Shown: positions 42,732 to 51,892 of the stretch, in pieces
Layout of the letters: each line of letters opens with the position of its first letter
Numbering within the stretch: the stretch's first letter is position 1
Origin: Phaeovulum sp.
GTDB lineage: Bacteria; Pseudomonadota; Alphaproteobacteria; Rhodobacterales; Rhodobacteraceae
Assembly (NCBI RefSeq): GCF_030684035.1
Contig: NZ_JAUXPI010000020.1
Span: forward strand, 1 to 64,000
Direction of reading: 5' to 3'
Length of the DNA: 64,000 bases
The notes under the pieces: model-generated
Seen by the model: the letters and a program-made list of their open reading frames with translations, nothing else
Databases searched by the model: none
What the model was told of the DNA's origin: nothing
Translations under genes and position numbers: made by a program

Positions 42732-43474
42732 TCGAGCTTTTGGGCGTGCACAAGGCTTTCGGCACCAACCGGGTGCTGCGCGGGGTCGATCTGCGGGTTA
42801 CGCGCGGCACCTCGATGGTGATCATCGGTGGCTCTGGCACCGGCAAATCGGTGCTGCTGAAATGCATTCTCGGGCTCGAGCGCCCCGAGGCGGGCCTGAT
42901 CCGCGTCGCGGGGGAAGATGCAAGAAGAGCAGCGCGCGAGGCGTTTCTGGCCCGCTTCGGAATGCTGTTTCAGGGAGGCGCGCTTTTTGACAGCCTGCCG
43001 GTCTGGCAGAATGTTGCCTTTCGCCTGCTGCGCGGGGCGATGAAGCGGCCGCGCGACGCGGCGCGCGCCGTGGCGATCGAAAAACTCCGCCGTGTCGGGC
43101 TTGGGCCAGAGGTGGCAGAGCTTTACCCCGCCGAACTTTCCGGCGGCATGCAAAAGCGCGTCGGCCTTGCCCGTGCCATCGCCGCCGAGCCGGAAATCAT
43201 CTTTTTCGACGAACCCACCACCGGGCTCGACCCGATCATGGCCGGGGTCATCAACGAGCTGATCCGCGAGATCGTGGTTGAAATGGGGGCAACGGCAATG
43301 ACCATCACGCATGACATGCGCACCGTGCGTGCGGTCGCCGACACCGTTGCCATGCTCCATGAAGGCACCATACGCTGGGCCGGCTCTGTCGCGGAAATGG
43401 ACGCAACGCCCGACCCTTACGTGCATCAGTTCATTCATGGTCTCGGGCAGGGCCCGATCGCGGCGGTGCGCTGA
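42728..43474 (+). CDS. mlaF: MlaF-type ABC transporter ATPase
   Basis: This 248-residue ATPase has Walker A IGGSGTGKSVLL, Q-loop MLFQGGALFDSL (the 'GALFDSL' tail is typical of MlaF), signature LSGGMQKRVGLARA, Walker B IIFFDEPTTGLDP and H-loop ITHDM. It energises lipid movement with the permease encoded just before. ATGA overlap with mlaE and TGATG overlap with pqiA show translational coupling. Confidence 0.94.
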   Translation: MIELLGVHKAFGTNRVLRGVDLRVTRGTSMVIIGGSGTGKSVLLKCILGLERPEAGLIRVAGEDARRAAREAFLARFGMLFQGGALFDSLPVWQNVAFRLLRGAMKRPRDAARAVAIEKLRRVGLGPEVAELYPAELSGGMQKRVGLARAIAAEPEIIFFDEPTTGLDPIMAGVINELIREIVVEMGATAMTITHDMRTVRAVADTVAMLHEGTIRWAGSVAEMDATPDPYVHQFIHGLGQGPIAAVR

Positions 43475-43908
43475 TGCGGGGCTCGCGCTGGCTCAACCTT
43501 GCACTGCTGGTGCTGTTCCCGGTTTCATGGTTCGCACCGCTCCTGCGCGCGGGTCTGCTGCCGTTCTTCGACCTTGACGCCATTTCGGTAATCTCCGGGC
43601 TGCAGGCGCTCTGGCAAAAAGACGTGGCATTGGCTCTTCTGGTGACCTTCCTTGCGCTGTTCGCGCCCTATGTGAAAACACTGGGTCTGGCGCTGGTGCA
43701 ATTCGATCTTGCCTCGCCGCGGCTGATGCCGGTGCTGCGCGGGCTCGGGCGGCTTGCCATGGCCGACATCTTCCTGATGGCGCTCTACATCGTGCTGGCG
43801 AAAGGGGTCGGTCTGGGCCGCGTCGAAACCGCCTGGGGGCTTTATTTCTTCACCGGCTGCATTCTGGCCAGTCTCGCGCTTTCGCATTTCGGCGCGAAAG
43901 ACCGCTGA
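43474..43908 (+). CDS. pqiA: PqiA-family integral membrane protein
   Basis: This 144-residue protein with about four membrane segments (LALLVLFPVSWFAPLL; VALALLVTFLALFAPYV; ADIFLMALYIVLAKGVG; GLYFFTGCILASLAL) matches a single PqiA domain without the zinc-binding N-terminus. In E. coli PqiA works with the MCE protein PqiB in envelope lipid transport. Here the PqiB-type gene is missing and PqiA is coupled to MlaEF. It ends the operon, followed by a repeat. Confidence 0.85.
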   Translation: MRGSRWLNLALLVLFPVSWFAPLLRAGLLPFFDLDAISVISGLQALWQKDVALALLVTFLALFAPYVKTLGLALVQFDLASPRLMPVLRGLGRLAMADIFLMALYIVLAKGVGLGRVETAWGLYFFTGCILASLALSHFGAKDR

Positions 43909-43914
43909 CGCGGT

Positions 43915-43950
43915 CTGCCTCCGGCGGAGATATTTCGACTGAAGCAGGCC
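43915..43950 (+). repeat. dispersed intergenic repeat, short form
   Basis: CTGCCTCCGGCGGAG then ATATTTCGACTGAAGCAGG, seven bases after the pqiA stop. It is related to copies at 21068, 28327 and 59681. Confidence 0.75.
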
Positions 43951-44031
43951 GGATTTAGCGGGCATTAACCAAAGGCCGGGCATGCTGCTGCTGCGGTACA
44001 GGCGGGGACGCCGATGACCGCCTGAAGCAGG

Positions 44032-44077
44032 ACGCCCCGTTTCCCCGGTCAAGGCCGCCCGAGACGGGGCGTTTTTA
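44032..44077 (+). terminator. terminator before radA
   Basis: A 9-bp stem ACGCCCCGT/ACGGGGCGT with a long loop of about 23 nt is followed by TTTTT. It probably ends the alr-mlaEF-pqiA transcript. The 80 nt before it (43951-44031) hold nothing I can identify. Confidence 0.65.
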
Positions 44078-44080
44078 TGG

Positions 44081-44131
44081 ATGCTTCAGCGGAAATATCC
44101 CCGGGGGTGCGGGGGGCGGGCCCCCCGCTCT
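44081..44131 (-). repeat. dispersed intergenic repeat, long form, inverted
   Basis: The complement reads hairpin-forming GGGGGCCCGCCCCCCG, CACCCCCGGGG, ATATTTCCGCTGAAGCAT: the same plan as 6819-6870 on the opposite strand. It ends 34 bp before the radA start and probably lies in the radA leader. Confidence 0.7.
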
Positions 44132-44165
44132 TGTCGCGCCGGGGCGTTTCGGGCAGGAAGGGCGC

Positions 44166-45533
44166 ATGGCCAAGTCCCCAGCCTCTTTCAGCTGTTCGCA
44201 ATGCGGTGCGGTACACCCCAAATGGGCCGGGCGGTGCGATGCCTGCGGCGGCTGGAACACCCTGGTCGAAGACGCGCCGCTTGCCTCCGGGCCGGGGTCG
44301 CGCACGCTCGGCGGCGCGCGCGGGCGGCGGATAGCCCTGAGCTCGCTTGCAACCGAAGAGGCACCGCCGCCGCGGGCCGGCTCGGGGATGGAAGAGTTCG
44401 ACCGGGTGCTGGGCGGCGGGTTGGTGCCCGCCTCGGCGATCCTTCTGGCCGGGGATCCGGGGATCGGAAAATCGACGTTGCTGCTGCAGGTGGCGGCGAG
44501 TTTCGCGCGGCGCGGGCTTGGCTGTCTTTACATCTCTGGCGAAGAGGCCCCGGCGCAGGTCCGCATGCGTGCATCGCGGCTGGGGCTGAGCGATGCGCCG
44601 TTGCGGCTTGGTGCCGAGACCAGCCTGCGCGACATCCTGACCACGCTTGATGCCGAGCGCCCCGATCTCGCGGTGATCGATTCGATCCAGACGCTTTGGG
44701 CCGACATGGTCGATGCCGCCCCCGGCTCGGTAAGCCAGGTGCGCTCTGCCTGCCACGAATTGGTGAGCTTTGCCAAGAAGCGCGGCACATCGGTCATTCT
44801 GGTCGGGCATGTGACCAAGGAAGGCCAGATTGCCGGGCCGCGGGTGGTCGAGCATATGGTCGATACCGTGCTTTATTTCGAGGGCGAGCGCGGGCACCAG
44901 TTCCGCATTCTGCGGGCGGTGAAGAACCGTTTCGGACCGGCCGACGAAATCGGCGTGTTCGAGATGACCGGTGCCGGGCTGGCCGAGGTGCCCAACCCCT
45001 CGGCGCTGTTCCTTTCAGAGCGCGGCCAGTCGGCACCGGGGTCGGCGGTATTCGCCGGGATCGAGGGATCGCGCCCGGTGCTGACCGAGATCCAGGCGCT
45101 GGTGGCCCCCTCGACTCTTGCGACCCCGCGGCGCACCGTAGTCGGGCTTGATCCGGGGCGGGTTTCGACGATTCTGGCGGTGCTTGAAAGCCGCTGCGCC
45201 ATTCCCTTCACCGGGCTTGACGTGTTCCTCAACGTCGCCGGTGGCATGCGGGTGATCGAGCCTGCCGCTGATCTGGCACTTGCCGCGGCGCTTTTGAGCG
45301 CGCGCGAAGATGTGGCTTTGCCAGCGGATATGGTGATTTTCGGCGAAATCAGCCTGTCGGGGGCGCTGCGGCCGGTCGGGCAAGCGGAAAACAGGTTGAA
45401 AGAAGCGCAAAAACTTGGTTTTTCACAGGCTGTTGCGCCGGAGCGGACCAAGGCCGAACCGGGCGAAGGAATGCGCTTGCGCAAACTGCCCGATCTGGTG
45501 ACTTTCGTGGGCGAGATGTTCGGGGCGGGCTAA
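44166..45533 (+). CDS. radA: DNA repair protein RadA/Sms
   Basis: This 455-residue RecA-like branch-migration protein has a four-cysteine zinc finger SCSQCGAVHPKWAGRCDACG (about residues 7-26), Walker A GDPGIGKSTLLL, the RadA-specific KNRFGPADEIGVF and a C-terminal Lon-like domain with the decayed active site LPADMVIFGEISLSG. It helps finish recombination and repair. ATG 44166 follows GGAAGG. cvpA follows after 22 nt and purF after that, a common alphaproteobacterial order. Confidence 0.96.
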   Translation: MAKSPASFSCSQCGAVHPKWAGRCDACGGWNTLVEDAPLASGPGSRTLGGARGRRIALSSLATEEAPPPRAGSGMEEFDRVLGGGLVPASAILLAGDPGIGKSTLLLQVAASFARRGLGCLYISGEEAPAQVRMRASRLGLSDAPLRLGAETSLRDILTTLDAERPDLAVIDSIQTLWADMVDAAPGSVSQVRSACHELVSFAKKRGTSVILVGHVTKEGQIAGPRVVEHMVDTVLYFEGERGHQFRILRAVKNRFGPADEIGVFEMTGAGLAEVPNPSALFLSERGQSAPGSAVFAGIEGSRPVLTEIQALVAPSTLATPRRTVVGLDPGRVSTILAVLESRCAIPFTGLDVFLNVAGGMRVIEPAADLALAAALLSAREDVALPADMVIFGEISLSGALRPVGQAENRLKEAQKLGFSQAVAPERTKAEPGEGMRLRKLPDLVTFVGEMFGAG

Positions 45534-45555
45534 GCCCCGCGTTGGAAGGGATAAC

Positions 45556-46119
45556 ATGGACGGCTTCACTTTCATCGACGCCATTGTGGCCGTCATCATC
45601 CTTCTGTCGGCGATCCTTGCCTATAGCCGCGGTCTGGTGCGCGAGGGCCTTGCCATTGCGGGCTGGATTGCGGCGGCGGTGCTTGCCTACATGTTCGCCC
45701 CGGCGGCGCGACCGCTGATTGCGCAGGTGCCGGTGATCGACAAGTTCCTTGGCGACAGCTGCGAGCTCGCGACAATTGGCGGCTTTGCCACGGTTTTCGC
45801 GCTGGCGCTGATCGTGTTCTCGATCATCACGCCGCTTTTCGCCTCGGTGGTGCAGCGCTCGGCGCTTGGCGGCATCGATCAGGGCCTTGGCTTCCTGTTC
45901 GGGGTGGCGCGCGGCGTGGTGCTGGTGGCGGTGGCTTTCGTGGTTTTTGACCGGGTGGTGGTGGACCGTACCTTCCCGGTGGTGGATGATTCGCGCTCGG
46001 CACAGATATTCGCCTCGGTGCAGGCGAGCCTTGATTCCGAGATGCCGACAGACGCCCCCGGCTGGGTGGTGCAGCGTTTCGAGGCGCTGGTTGCGGCCTG
46101 CCCGGCACCGGTCAACTGA
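45556..46119 (+). CDS. cvpA: CvpA-family membrane protein
   Basis: This 187-residue protein has four hydrophobic segments in its first 125 residues, starting FIDAIVAVIILLSAILAYSRG, the CvpA signature. The C-terminal 60 residues are soluble. CvpA homologues precede purF in many bacteria and are needed for colicin V production or envelope stress tolerance in E. coli; the mechanism is unknown. ATG 45556 has a GGAAGGG site. Confidence 0.92.
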   Translation: MDGFTFIDAIVAVIILLSAILAYSRGLVREGLAIAGWIAAAVLAYMFAPAARPLIAQVPVIDKFLGDSCELATIGGFATVFALALIVFSIITPLFASVVQRSALGGIDQGLGFLFGVARGVVLVAVAFVVFDRVVVDRTFPVVDDSRSAQIFASVQASLDSEMPTDAPGWVVQRFEALVAACPAPVN

Positions 46120-46231
46120 GATCGCGCCCGAGGTATCGCCGCGCGGCCCGGATTGTAGCGACGCGAGGGCGTGACAGCCCCGCCGTTTGGCTCTAAACGA
46201 ACCGCACAGCCAAAACGGATTCGGACCCTTC

Positions 46232-47695
46232 ATGCAGCGCCAGCCCCGCCACCCATTCGACGCCGACAGATTGCACGAGGAATGCGGGGTATTCGGGGTG
46301 ATCGGGGTGGCGGAGGCGGCTAACTTCGTCGCCCTCGGGATGCACGCCTTGCAGCATCGCGGCCAGGAGGCGGGGGGCATCGTTTCTTACGACCCGGTAA
46401 GCGGCTTCAACTCTGCCCGCCGGTTCGGCTATGTGCGCGACAGTTTCACCAAGGCGAGCCTGATGGAAACGCTGCCGGGCGATCTGGCGATCGGCCATGT
46501 GCGCTATTCCACCGCCGGGTCGAAAGGCAGCACGGCGATCCGCGACGTGCAGCCGTTTTTTGGTGAATTCTCGATGGGCGGCTGCGCCATTGCGCATAAC
46601 GGCAACCTGACCAACGCCACCGCCCTGCGCCGCGAGCTGATCGAACGCGGTTCCATCTTCCAGTCCTCGTCCGACAGCGAATGCATCATCCATCTGATGG
46701 CGCGCTCGATCCAGCGCACGCTATCGGAGCGCATCAAGGATGCCTTGCGCCGCGTCGAGGGTGCATTTTCCATTGTCGCGATGACCCGCACCAAGCTTAT
46801 CGGCGTGCGTGATGCGCTTGGGGTGCGCCCGCTGGTGCTCGGGCGCTTGGGCGAAGATGGCTATGTGCTTTCATCGGAAACCTGCGGGCTGGACATCATC
46901 GGCGCGGAGTTCCTGCGCGAGATCGAACCGGGCGAGATGGTGGTGATCTCGAAAGGCAAGATCGAAAGCACGCGGCCCTTCGGGGTGCCGCAAAGCCGTT
47001 TCTGCATTTTCGAGCACGTCTATTTCAGCCGCCCCGATTCAATCATCGGCGGCCGTTCGGTCTATGAAACCCGCCGCCAGATCGGGGTGGAACTGGCGCG
47101 CGAGGCACCGGTTGATGCCGATCTGGTCTGCCCGGTGCCCGACAGTGGCACCCCCGCGGCGATCGGCTTCGCGCATGAATCCGGCATTCCCTACGGCATG
47201 GGGATCATCCGCAATCAATACATGGGGCGCACCTTCATCGAGCCGACCGAGAGCATCCGCAACATGGGGGTGCGGCTCAAGCTCAATGTCAACCGCGCGC
47301 TGGTCAAGGGCAAGCGGGTGGTTCTGGTTGATGATTCGGTGGTGCGCGGCACCACCAGCCGCAAGATCAAGGACATGATCCTGGATGCGGGTGCCGCCGA
47401 GGTGCATTTTCGCATCGCCTCGCCGCCCACCCGCTGGCCCTGCTTTTACGGTGTCGATACGCCCGAGCGCAGCAAGCTGCTGGCCGCCAACATGACCGAA
47501 GAGCAGATGCGGGTCTGGATCGGCGTTGACAGCCTGCGCTTTGTCTCGCTCGACGGGCTATATCGCGCGGTGGGTGAAACCGGCGGCCGCGATGTCGCGC
47601 GGCCACAATATTGCGATGCCTGTTTTACCGGCGAATACCCGGTGCTGCCCGCCGATCAGATCGAGGCCGGTTTCAAGATGGCAGAGGCCAAGTGA
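46232..47695 (+). CDS. purF: amidophosphoribosyltransferase
   Basis: This 487-residue enzyme starts purine synthesis by making phosphoribosylamine from PRPP and glutamine. The catalytic N-terminal Cys of the mature enzyme is Cys18 in HEECGVFG, so a 17-residue propeptide is implied. The glutaminase domain has GHVRYSTAGSKG, the PRPP loop is VVLVDDSVVRGTTS and the C-terminal Cys-containing block is PQYCDACFTGEYP. ATG 46232 was chosen; the frame extends to a TTG at 46187. It overlaps the 55-residue ORF that follows (GTGA). Confidence 0.96.
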   Translation: MQRQPRHPFDADRLHEECGVFGVIGVAEAANFVALGMHALQHRGQEAGGIVSYDPVSGFNSARRFGYVRDSFTKASLMETLPGDLAIGHVRYSTAGSKGSTAIRDVQPFFGEFSMGGCAIAHNGNLTNATALRRELIERGSIFQSSSDSECIIHLMARSIQRTLSERIKDALRRVEGAFSIVAMTRTKLIGVRDALGVRPLVLGRLGEDGYVLSSETCGLDIIGAEFLREIEPGEMVVISKGKIESTRPFGVPQSRFCIFEHVYFSRPDSIIGGRSVYETRRQIGVELAREAPVDADLVCPVPDSGTPAAIGFAHESGIPYGMGIIRNQYMGRTFIEPTESIRNMGVRLKLNVNRALVKGKRVVLVDDSVVRGTTSRKIKDMILDAGAAEVHFRIASPPTRWPCFYGVDTPERSKLLAANMTEEQMRVWIGVDSLRFVSLDGLYRAVGETGGRDVARPQYCDACFTGEYPVLPADQIEAGFKMAEAK

Positions 47696-47859
47696 ACGAC
47701 GCGGCCGATACACCGGAGCGCTATCTTGCGCGCCTGCCCGCGCCAGAGCGCGCGGGCTTCAAGACCTCGAAAAGCGGGGTTCTGTTCACCCCGGAGCAGC
47801 CGCTGCCAGATGCGCTCGTGCACCAGATCCTCGCGCTGCGGCTGGCCGAGATCGGCTAA
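47692..47859 (+). CDS. short conserved-looking hypothetical protein
   Basis: This 55-residue frame starts at GTG 47692 inside the purF stop (VNDAADTPERYLARLPAPER) and ends HQILALRLAEIG. Codon use matches its neighbours and the GTGA coupling to purF supports expression. The C-terminal helix resembles the end of DUF1801-type proteins, but the match is too short to name. It ends 3 nt before the convergent zapA stop. Confidence 0.55.
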   Translation: MNDAADTPERYLARLPAPERAGFKTSKSGVLFTPEQPLPDALVHQILALRLAEIG

Positions 47860-47862
47860 GGG

Positions 47863-48243
47863 TCAGGCGGTCATCTCGTCAATCCGGTCGGCCAGCGCTT
47901 CGGTCTGCGCGGCGATCTCGGCAAAGGTATCGGTGACAATTTCCGGGATGACCGGCACTTCCACCCGCAGCGGGCTGGCCAAGGCTTCCGCCAGCGCCGC
48001 CTCGGCAGCCTCGGCGCGCTCCTGCGCCTCGCGCAGCTGGTCGTCATAACCCGCGGTCTTGTCGGCGAGCATCAGCCCGGCCATCAGCAGCATCCGCGCC
48101 TCCGGCAGGCGGCCCATCTGGGCCTGCAGAACTTCGGCCTCGGCCCCAAGAAGCGCCGCCGCCGAATGCAGGAAATGTTCTTCGCCGTCCTGGCAGGCAA
48201 CCTCGAAACTGCGGCCGCCGATTTCGATGCGAACCTCAGGCAT
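47863..48243 (-). CDS. zapA: cell division protein ZapA
   Basis: This 126-residue protein has an N-terminal ZapA domain (EVRIEIGGRSFEVACQDGEE) that binds FtsZ and stabilises the Z ring. A helical region (about 25-85) forms the dimer/tetramer stalk, and the tail PVIPEIVTDTFAEIA is extra. ATG 48243 was chosen by the domain start. Its first codons overlap the end of the upstream coiled-coil gene by 8 nt, so the two are co-translated. Confidence 0.88.
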   Translation of the reverse strand: MPEVRIEIGGRSFEVACQDGEEHFLHSAAALLGAEAEVLQAQMGRLPEARMLLMAGLMLADKTAGYDDQLREAQERAEAAEAALAEALASPLRVEVPVIPEIVTDTFAEIAAQTEALADRIDEMTA

Positions 48244-48736
48244 GCCCGGCCTCCATCTGCTCTGTGGCTTCCACCAGCGGCGCGAGGCCGGCGAGAATAT
48301 CGTCAAGCTCCGCCACTTCCGCAGCACGTTCGGCGCGCAGCGCGGCCAGTTCCGCCTGCATCGCCCGATTGACAAGCTGCGGGTCGGCAAGCCCCGCCTC
48401 GGCGGCGTCGGCAAGGGCGCGGTTTGCGGCGGAAAGGTCGGCGTTGGCGCGCTTCATCCACACCAGATCGCGCAGGTTCTGCTCGATTTCGGTCTTTGCC
48501 GCCGCAAGCTTGCGCTCAAGCGCGCCAAGCGTGGTTTCCTGCTTTTCACGGATTGCGCGCACCCGCTCTGAAAGCTGCGCGTTGGCGGCGCGCTCGGTCT
48601 CCAGCGCCTCACGCAGCGCGTCATCTGCCTCGGAGGCGGCGGCTGGGGCCGCCCGCTGCCCCAGCCGCTCCAACCCGGCACCGATGCGGGCAAGGGCTGC
48701 GCTGATGCGGCGTTCGTGGTCGGTCATGTCGCTCAT
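48236..48736 (-). CDS. zauP: coiled-coil partner of ZapA (ZauP-like)
   Basis: This 166-residue protein is almost entirely coiled coil: heptad-like REALETERAANAQLSERVRA, LERKLAAAKTEIEQNL and AMQAELAALRAERAAEV (about residues 40-150). In Caulobacter the gene directly upstream of zapA encodes ZauP, a coiled-coil protein that works with ZapA to focus the Z ring; position, overlap and architecture match here. The sequence alone would not prove it because coiled coils are poorly conserved. ATG 48736 follows GGAGG. It is divergent from tkt. Confidence 0.7.
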   Translation of the reverse strand: MSDMTDHERRISAALARIGAGLERLGQRAAPAAASEADDALREALETERAANAQLSERVRAIREKQETTLGALERKLAAAKTEIEQNLRDLVWMKRANADLSAANRALADAAEAGLADPQLVNRAMQAELAALRAERAAEVAELDDILAGLAPLVEATEQMEAGHA

Positions 48737-48941
48737 CTGCCGCCTCCGGTGGTGCGGTTGCCGGGTGCTGGCCGCCTTTTGCCGAATCGGCCCAAGGTGG
48801 CTCTGCACGGCAATCTTAACCCAAACTGCGCCCCGGTGACCCCCCCTTTTCGATCAAGGGCTTGGGCGGCGTGCTTGATCTTGCGCCGAGGCCTGTTATC
48901 AGGGAGCCACGCTTGCCACCCCCAGCCGAAAGGTCACCGTC

Positions 48942-50960
48942 TTGGATATCGCCTCGCTTCGCGCCAGCCACGCGCATCACTGGTCGCTTGCCACTGCCAT
49001 CAGGGCACTTGCGATGGATGCCGTGCAGGCCGCCAATTCGGGACACCCCGGCATGCCGATGGGCATGGCCGATGTGGCGACCGTGCTGTTTCAGCGGCAC
49101 CTGAAGTTTGATGCCGCGGCCCCGCACTGGGCCGACCGCGACCGCTTCATTCTTTCCGCCGGGCACGGGTCGGCGCTCCTCTATGCGCTGCTGCACCTGA
49201 CCGGGTACCGGCAGATGACGCTGGAGCAGGTGAAGAATTTCCGACAGTTGGGCGCGATCACCGCAGGCCACCCGGAATATGGCCATGCCGAGGGGGTGGA
49301 AACCACCACCGGGCCGCTTGGGCAAGGCCTTGCCACCGCTGTCGGTTTTGCCATGGCAGAGCAGTCGATGCAGGCGCGGTTCGGGGCCAAGCTGGTTGAC
49401 CACCGCACCTGGGTCATCTCGGGCGACGGCTGCCTGATGGAGGGTATCAGCCAGGAGGCGATCGGCCTTGCCGGAATGCAGCGGCTGAGCAAGCTGATCC
49501 TGCTTTGGGACAATAACGACATCACCATTGACGGGCGGGTTTCGCTTTCGGACCGGACCGACCAGCGCGCGCGCTTTGCCGCCTCGGGCTGGACGGTGCT
49601 GCACTGCGACGGCCACGACCCCGATGACATCGACCGCGCGCTGAGCGCGGCCAAGCAGGCCAATGGCCCGGTCCTCGTCGATTGCAAGACGATCATCGGC
49701 TTTGGCTCGCCGAAAAAGGCCGACAGTTCCGGCGCGCACGGCTCCCCCCTTGGTGCCGAGGAAATTGCCGCGACCAAGGCGATTTACGGCTGGCCGCATG
49801 GTCCCTTTGTCATTCCCGCCGCGATCAAGGCCGAATGGGAGGCGATCGGGGCGCGTGGCGCGGCAGACCGCGCCGCCTGGGAAGCGCGCCTTGCCGCCGC
49901 CGCACCCGGCAAACGCGCCGAATTCGTCCGCCAGATGTCTGGCGAACCGCCAAGGAAACTCGCCGCCGCGATCCGCGCCTTCAAGAAAGACGCCAGCGCC
50001 AAGGCACCGAAGGTTGCCACCCGCAAGGCGAGCGAAATGGTGCTGGCGGTGGTGAACCCGGTGATGCCCGAAACCATCGGCGGCTCCGCCGATCTGACCG
50101 GATCGAACCTCACCCGAACCGCCGATCTGGGCGTATTCACCGCCGAAAACCGCAAGGGCCGCTATGTCTATTTCGGCATCCGCGAACACGGCATGGCGGC
50201 GGCGCTGAACGGCATGTGGCTGCACGGCGGCGTGCGCCCCTACGGTGGCACCTTTCTGTGCTTTGTCGATTACGCCCGCGGTGCCATGCGGCTTTCGGCA
50301 CTGATGGGGCTGCCGGTCACCTATGTGATGACGCATGACAGCATCGGCCTTGGCGAAGACGGCCCCACGCATCAGCCGGTCGAGCACCTGGCCATTTGCC
50401 GCGCCACGCCCAATACCCACACATTCCGCCCCGCCGATGTGGTGGAAACCGCCGAAGCCTGGGAACTGGCGCTGACCAGCACCAGAACCCCCTCGGTGCT
50501 GGCGCTTTCGCGGCAGAACCTGCCGACCTTGCGCACCAGCCACAGCGCGCAGAACCTGACCGCGCGCGGTGCCTATGTGCTGGCGGAAGCGGCGGGCAAG
50601 CGGCAGGCGATCATCATGGCGACCGGCTCCGAGGTCGAGATTGCGCTCAGGGCGCGCGACATTCTGCAAGCGAAGGCCATCGGCACCCGTGTGGTTTCGA
50701 TGCCCTGCATGGAGCTCTTTGCGGCGCAAGATGCGGGCTACCGCCGCAAGGTGCTGCCTGCGGGCGCGGTGCGGGTGGCGGTCGAGGCGGCGGCGCGCCA
50801 GCCCTGGGACCGCTGGCTTCTGGGCGAGCGCGGCCGCGATGGCAAGGCCGGTTTCGTCGGCATGGAGGGCTTTGGGGCTTCGGCACCGGCCGAGCGGCTT
50901 TATGCCGAGTTCGGCATTACCGCCGAGGCGGTCGCGGCAAAGGTGCAGGCGCTTTTGTGA
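48942..50960 (+). CDS. tkt: transketolase
   Basis: This 672-residue thiamine-diphosphate enzyme of the pentose phosphate and Calvin cycles has [27 protein letters not shown], the ThDP motif [12 protein letters not shown] with [10 protein letters not shown], and [12 protein letters not shown]. Translation begins at TTG 48942 with AAAGG upstream, since no ATG lies before the conserved start [15 protein letters not shown]. The end overlaps the next gene by GTGA. No other pentose phosphate or Calvin-cycle genes are adjacent. Confidence 0.95.
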   Translation: MDIASLRASHAHHWSLATAIRALAMDAVQAANSGHPGMPMGMADVATVLFQRHLKFDAAAPHWADRDRFILSAGHGSALLYALLHLTGYRQMTLEQVKNFRQLGAITAGHPEYGHAEGVETTTGPLGQGLATAVGFAMAEQSMQARFGAKLVDHRTWVISGDGCLMEGISQEAIGLAGMQRLSKLILLWDNNDITIDGRVSLSDRTDQRARFAASGWTVLHCDGHDPDDIDRALSAAKQANGPVLVDCKTIIGFGSPKKADSSGAHGSPLGAEEIAATKAIYGWPHGPFVIPAAIKAEWEAIGARGAADRAAWEARLAAAAPGKRAEFVRQMSGEPPRKLAAAIRAFKKDASAKAPKVATRKASEMVLAVVNPVMPETIGGSADLTGSNLTRTADLGVFTAENRKGRYVYFGIREHGMAAALNGMWLHGGVRPYGGTFLCFVDYARGAMRLSALMGLPVTYVMTHDSIGLGEDGPTHQPVEHLAICRATPNTHTFRPADVVETAEAWELALTSTRTPSVLALSRQNLPTLRTSHSAQNLTARGAYVLAEAAGKRQAIIMATGSEVEIALRARDILQAKAIGTRVVSMPCMELFAAQDAGYRRKVLPAGAVRVAVEAAARQPWDRWLLGERGRDGKAGFVGMEGFGASAPAERLYAEFGITAEAVAAKVQALL

Positions 50961-51892
50961 GCAAAACGCAGCCCGGGGCCGGATCGGGCAAGCCGCGCGC
51001 CGCCCTGCCCCTTGCCGGGATGGGGCCGCAGACCAAAGGCATCGCGCTCTTGTTGCTGGCGGTCTTGCTGTTCACGCTGATGGATGCGGCGGCAAAGACG
51101 CTTGGCACGCGCTACCACACCGGGCTGGTGGTTTGGGCGCGGTTCGCGGTCAATGCGGCGCTTCTGGCGCTGGTGTTCCGGGCGCGGTTGCCGGTGCTGG
51201 CGAAAAGCCGCCAGCCGGGGTTGCAGCTTTTGCGCGGGCTGACGCAGGTCGCAACCGTGACGCTGTTCTTTCTCTCGATCCGCTATATCGGTCTGGCCGA
51301 GGCGGCGGCGCTGACCGATATCAACCCGGTGCTCATCACCCTCGGGGCGGCGCTGTTTCTGGGCGAAAGGTTCGGGGTGCGGCGGCTGGCAGGCATCGCG
51401 GTGGCGTTTTGCGGGGCGATGATCATTTTGCGCCCCGGTGCCGGTGTGATGCACCCGGCGGCGCTTCTGGCGCTTGCCGCAGCCTTCACCTATGCGGCGG
51501 GGGCGCTGCTCACCCGCGTCGTGCGCGCCGACAGTGTTGCCACCTCGATGCTCTGGTCGGCCTTCATCGGCACTGCGCTCAGCTCACTCGCCCTGCCCTT
51601 TGTCTGGCAGCCGGTGGCGGCAGGTGATTTATGGCTTTTCGCGGCAATGGGGCTTCTTGGCACCGTGGCGCAGGGCTTGCTGATCCGCGCTTTCACCACC
51701 GCCGAGGCGAGCGCGCTTGCGCCATTTGGCTATGTGGGGCTGGTGTTTTCAGGCATCTGGGGCTTTGCCTTTTTCGGCCAGTTGCCCGATCGCTGGTCGG
51801 TGCTTGGCGCAGTTGTGATCGTTGCGGCGGGGCTTTATGTCTGGCACCGTGAGGCGCAGCAGGCGCGTGGCAGGGCGGGATCGGGGCGATAA
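50957..51892 (+). CDS. DMT-superfamily (EamA) transporter
   Basis: This 311-residue protein has ten membrane segments in two EamA repeats, with [13 protein letters not shown] in the first and [15 protein letters not shown] in the second. The motif [20 protein letters not shown] is typical of the S-adenosylmethionine/metabolite-type EamA proteins. GTG 50957 lies in the tkt stop. It is coupled (TAATG) to the acyltransferase gene. The substrate is not known. Confidence 0.85.
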   Translation: MSKTQPGAGSGKPRAALPLAGMGPQTKGIALLLLAVLLFTLMDAAAKTLGTRYHTGLVVWARFAVNAALLALVFRARLPVLAKSRQPGLQLLRGLTQVATVTLFFLSIRYIGLAEAAALTDINPVLITLGAALFLGERFGVRRLAGIAVAFCGAMIILRPGAGVMHPAALLALAAAFTYAAGALLTRVVRADSVATSMLWSAFIGTALSSLALPFVWQPVAAGDLWLFAAMGLLGTVAQGLLIRAFTTAEASALAPFGYVGLVFSGIWGFAFFGQLPDRWSVLGAVVIVAAGLYVWHREAQQARGRAGSGR

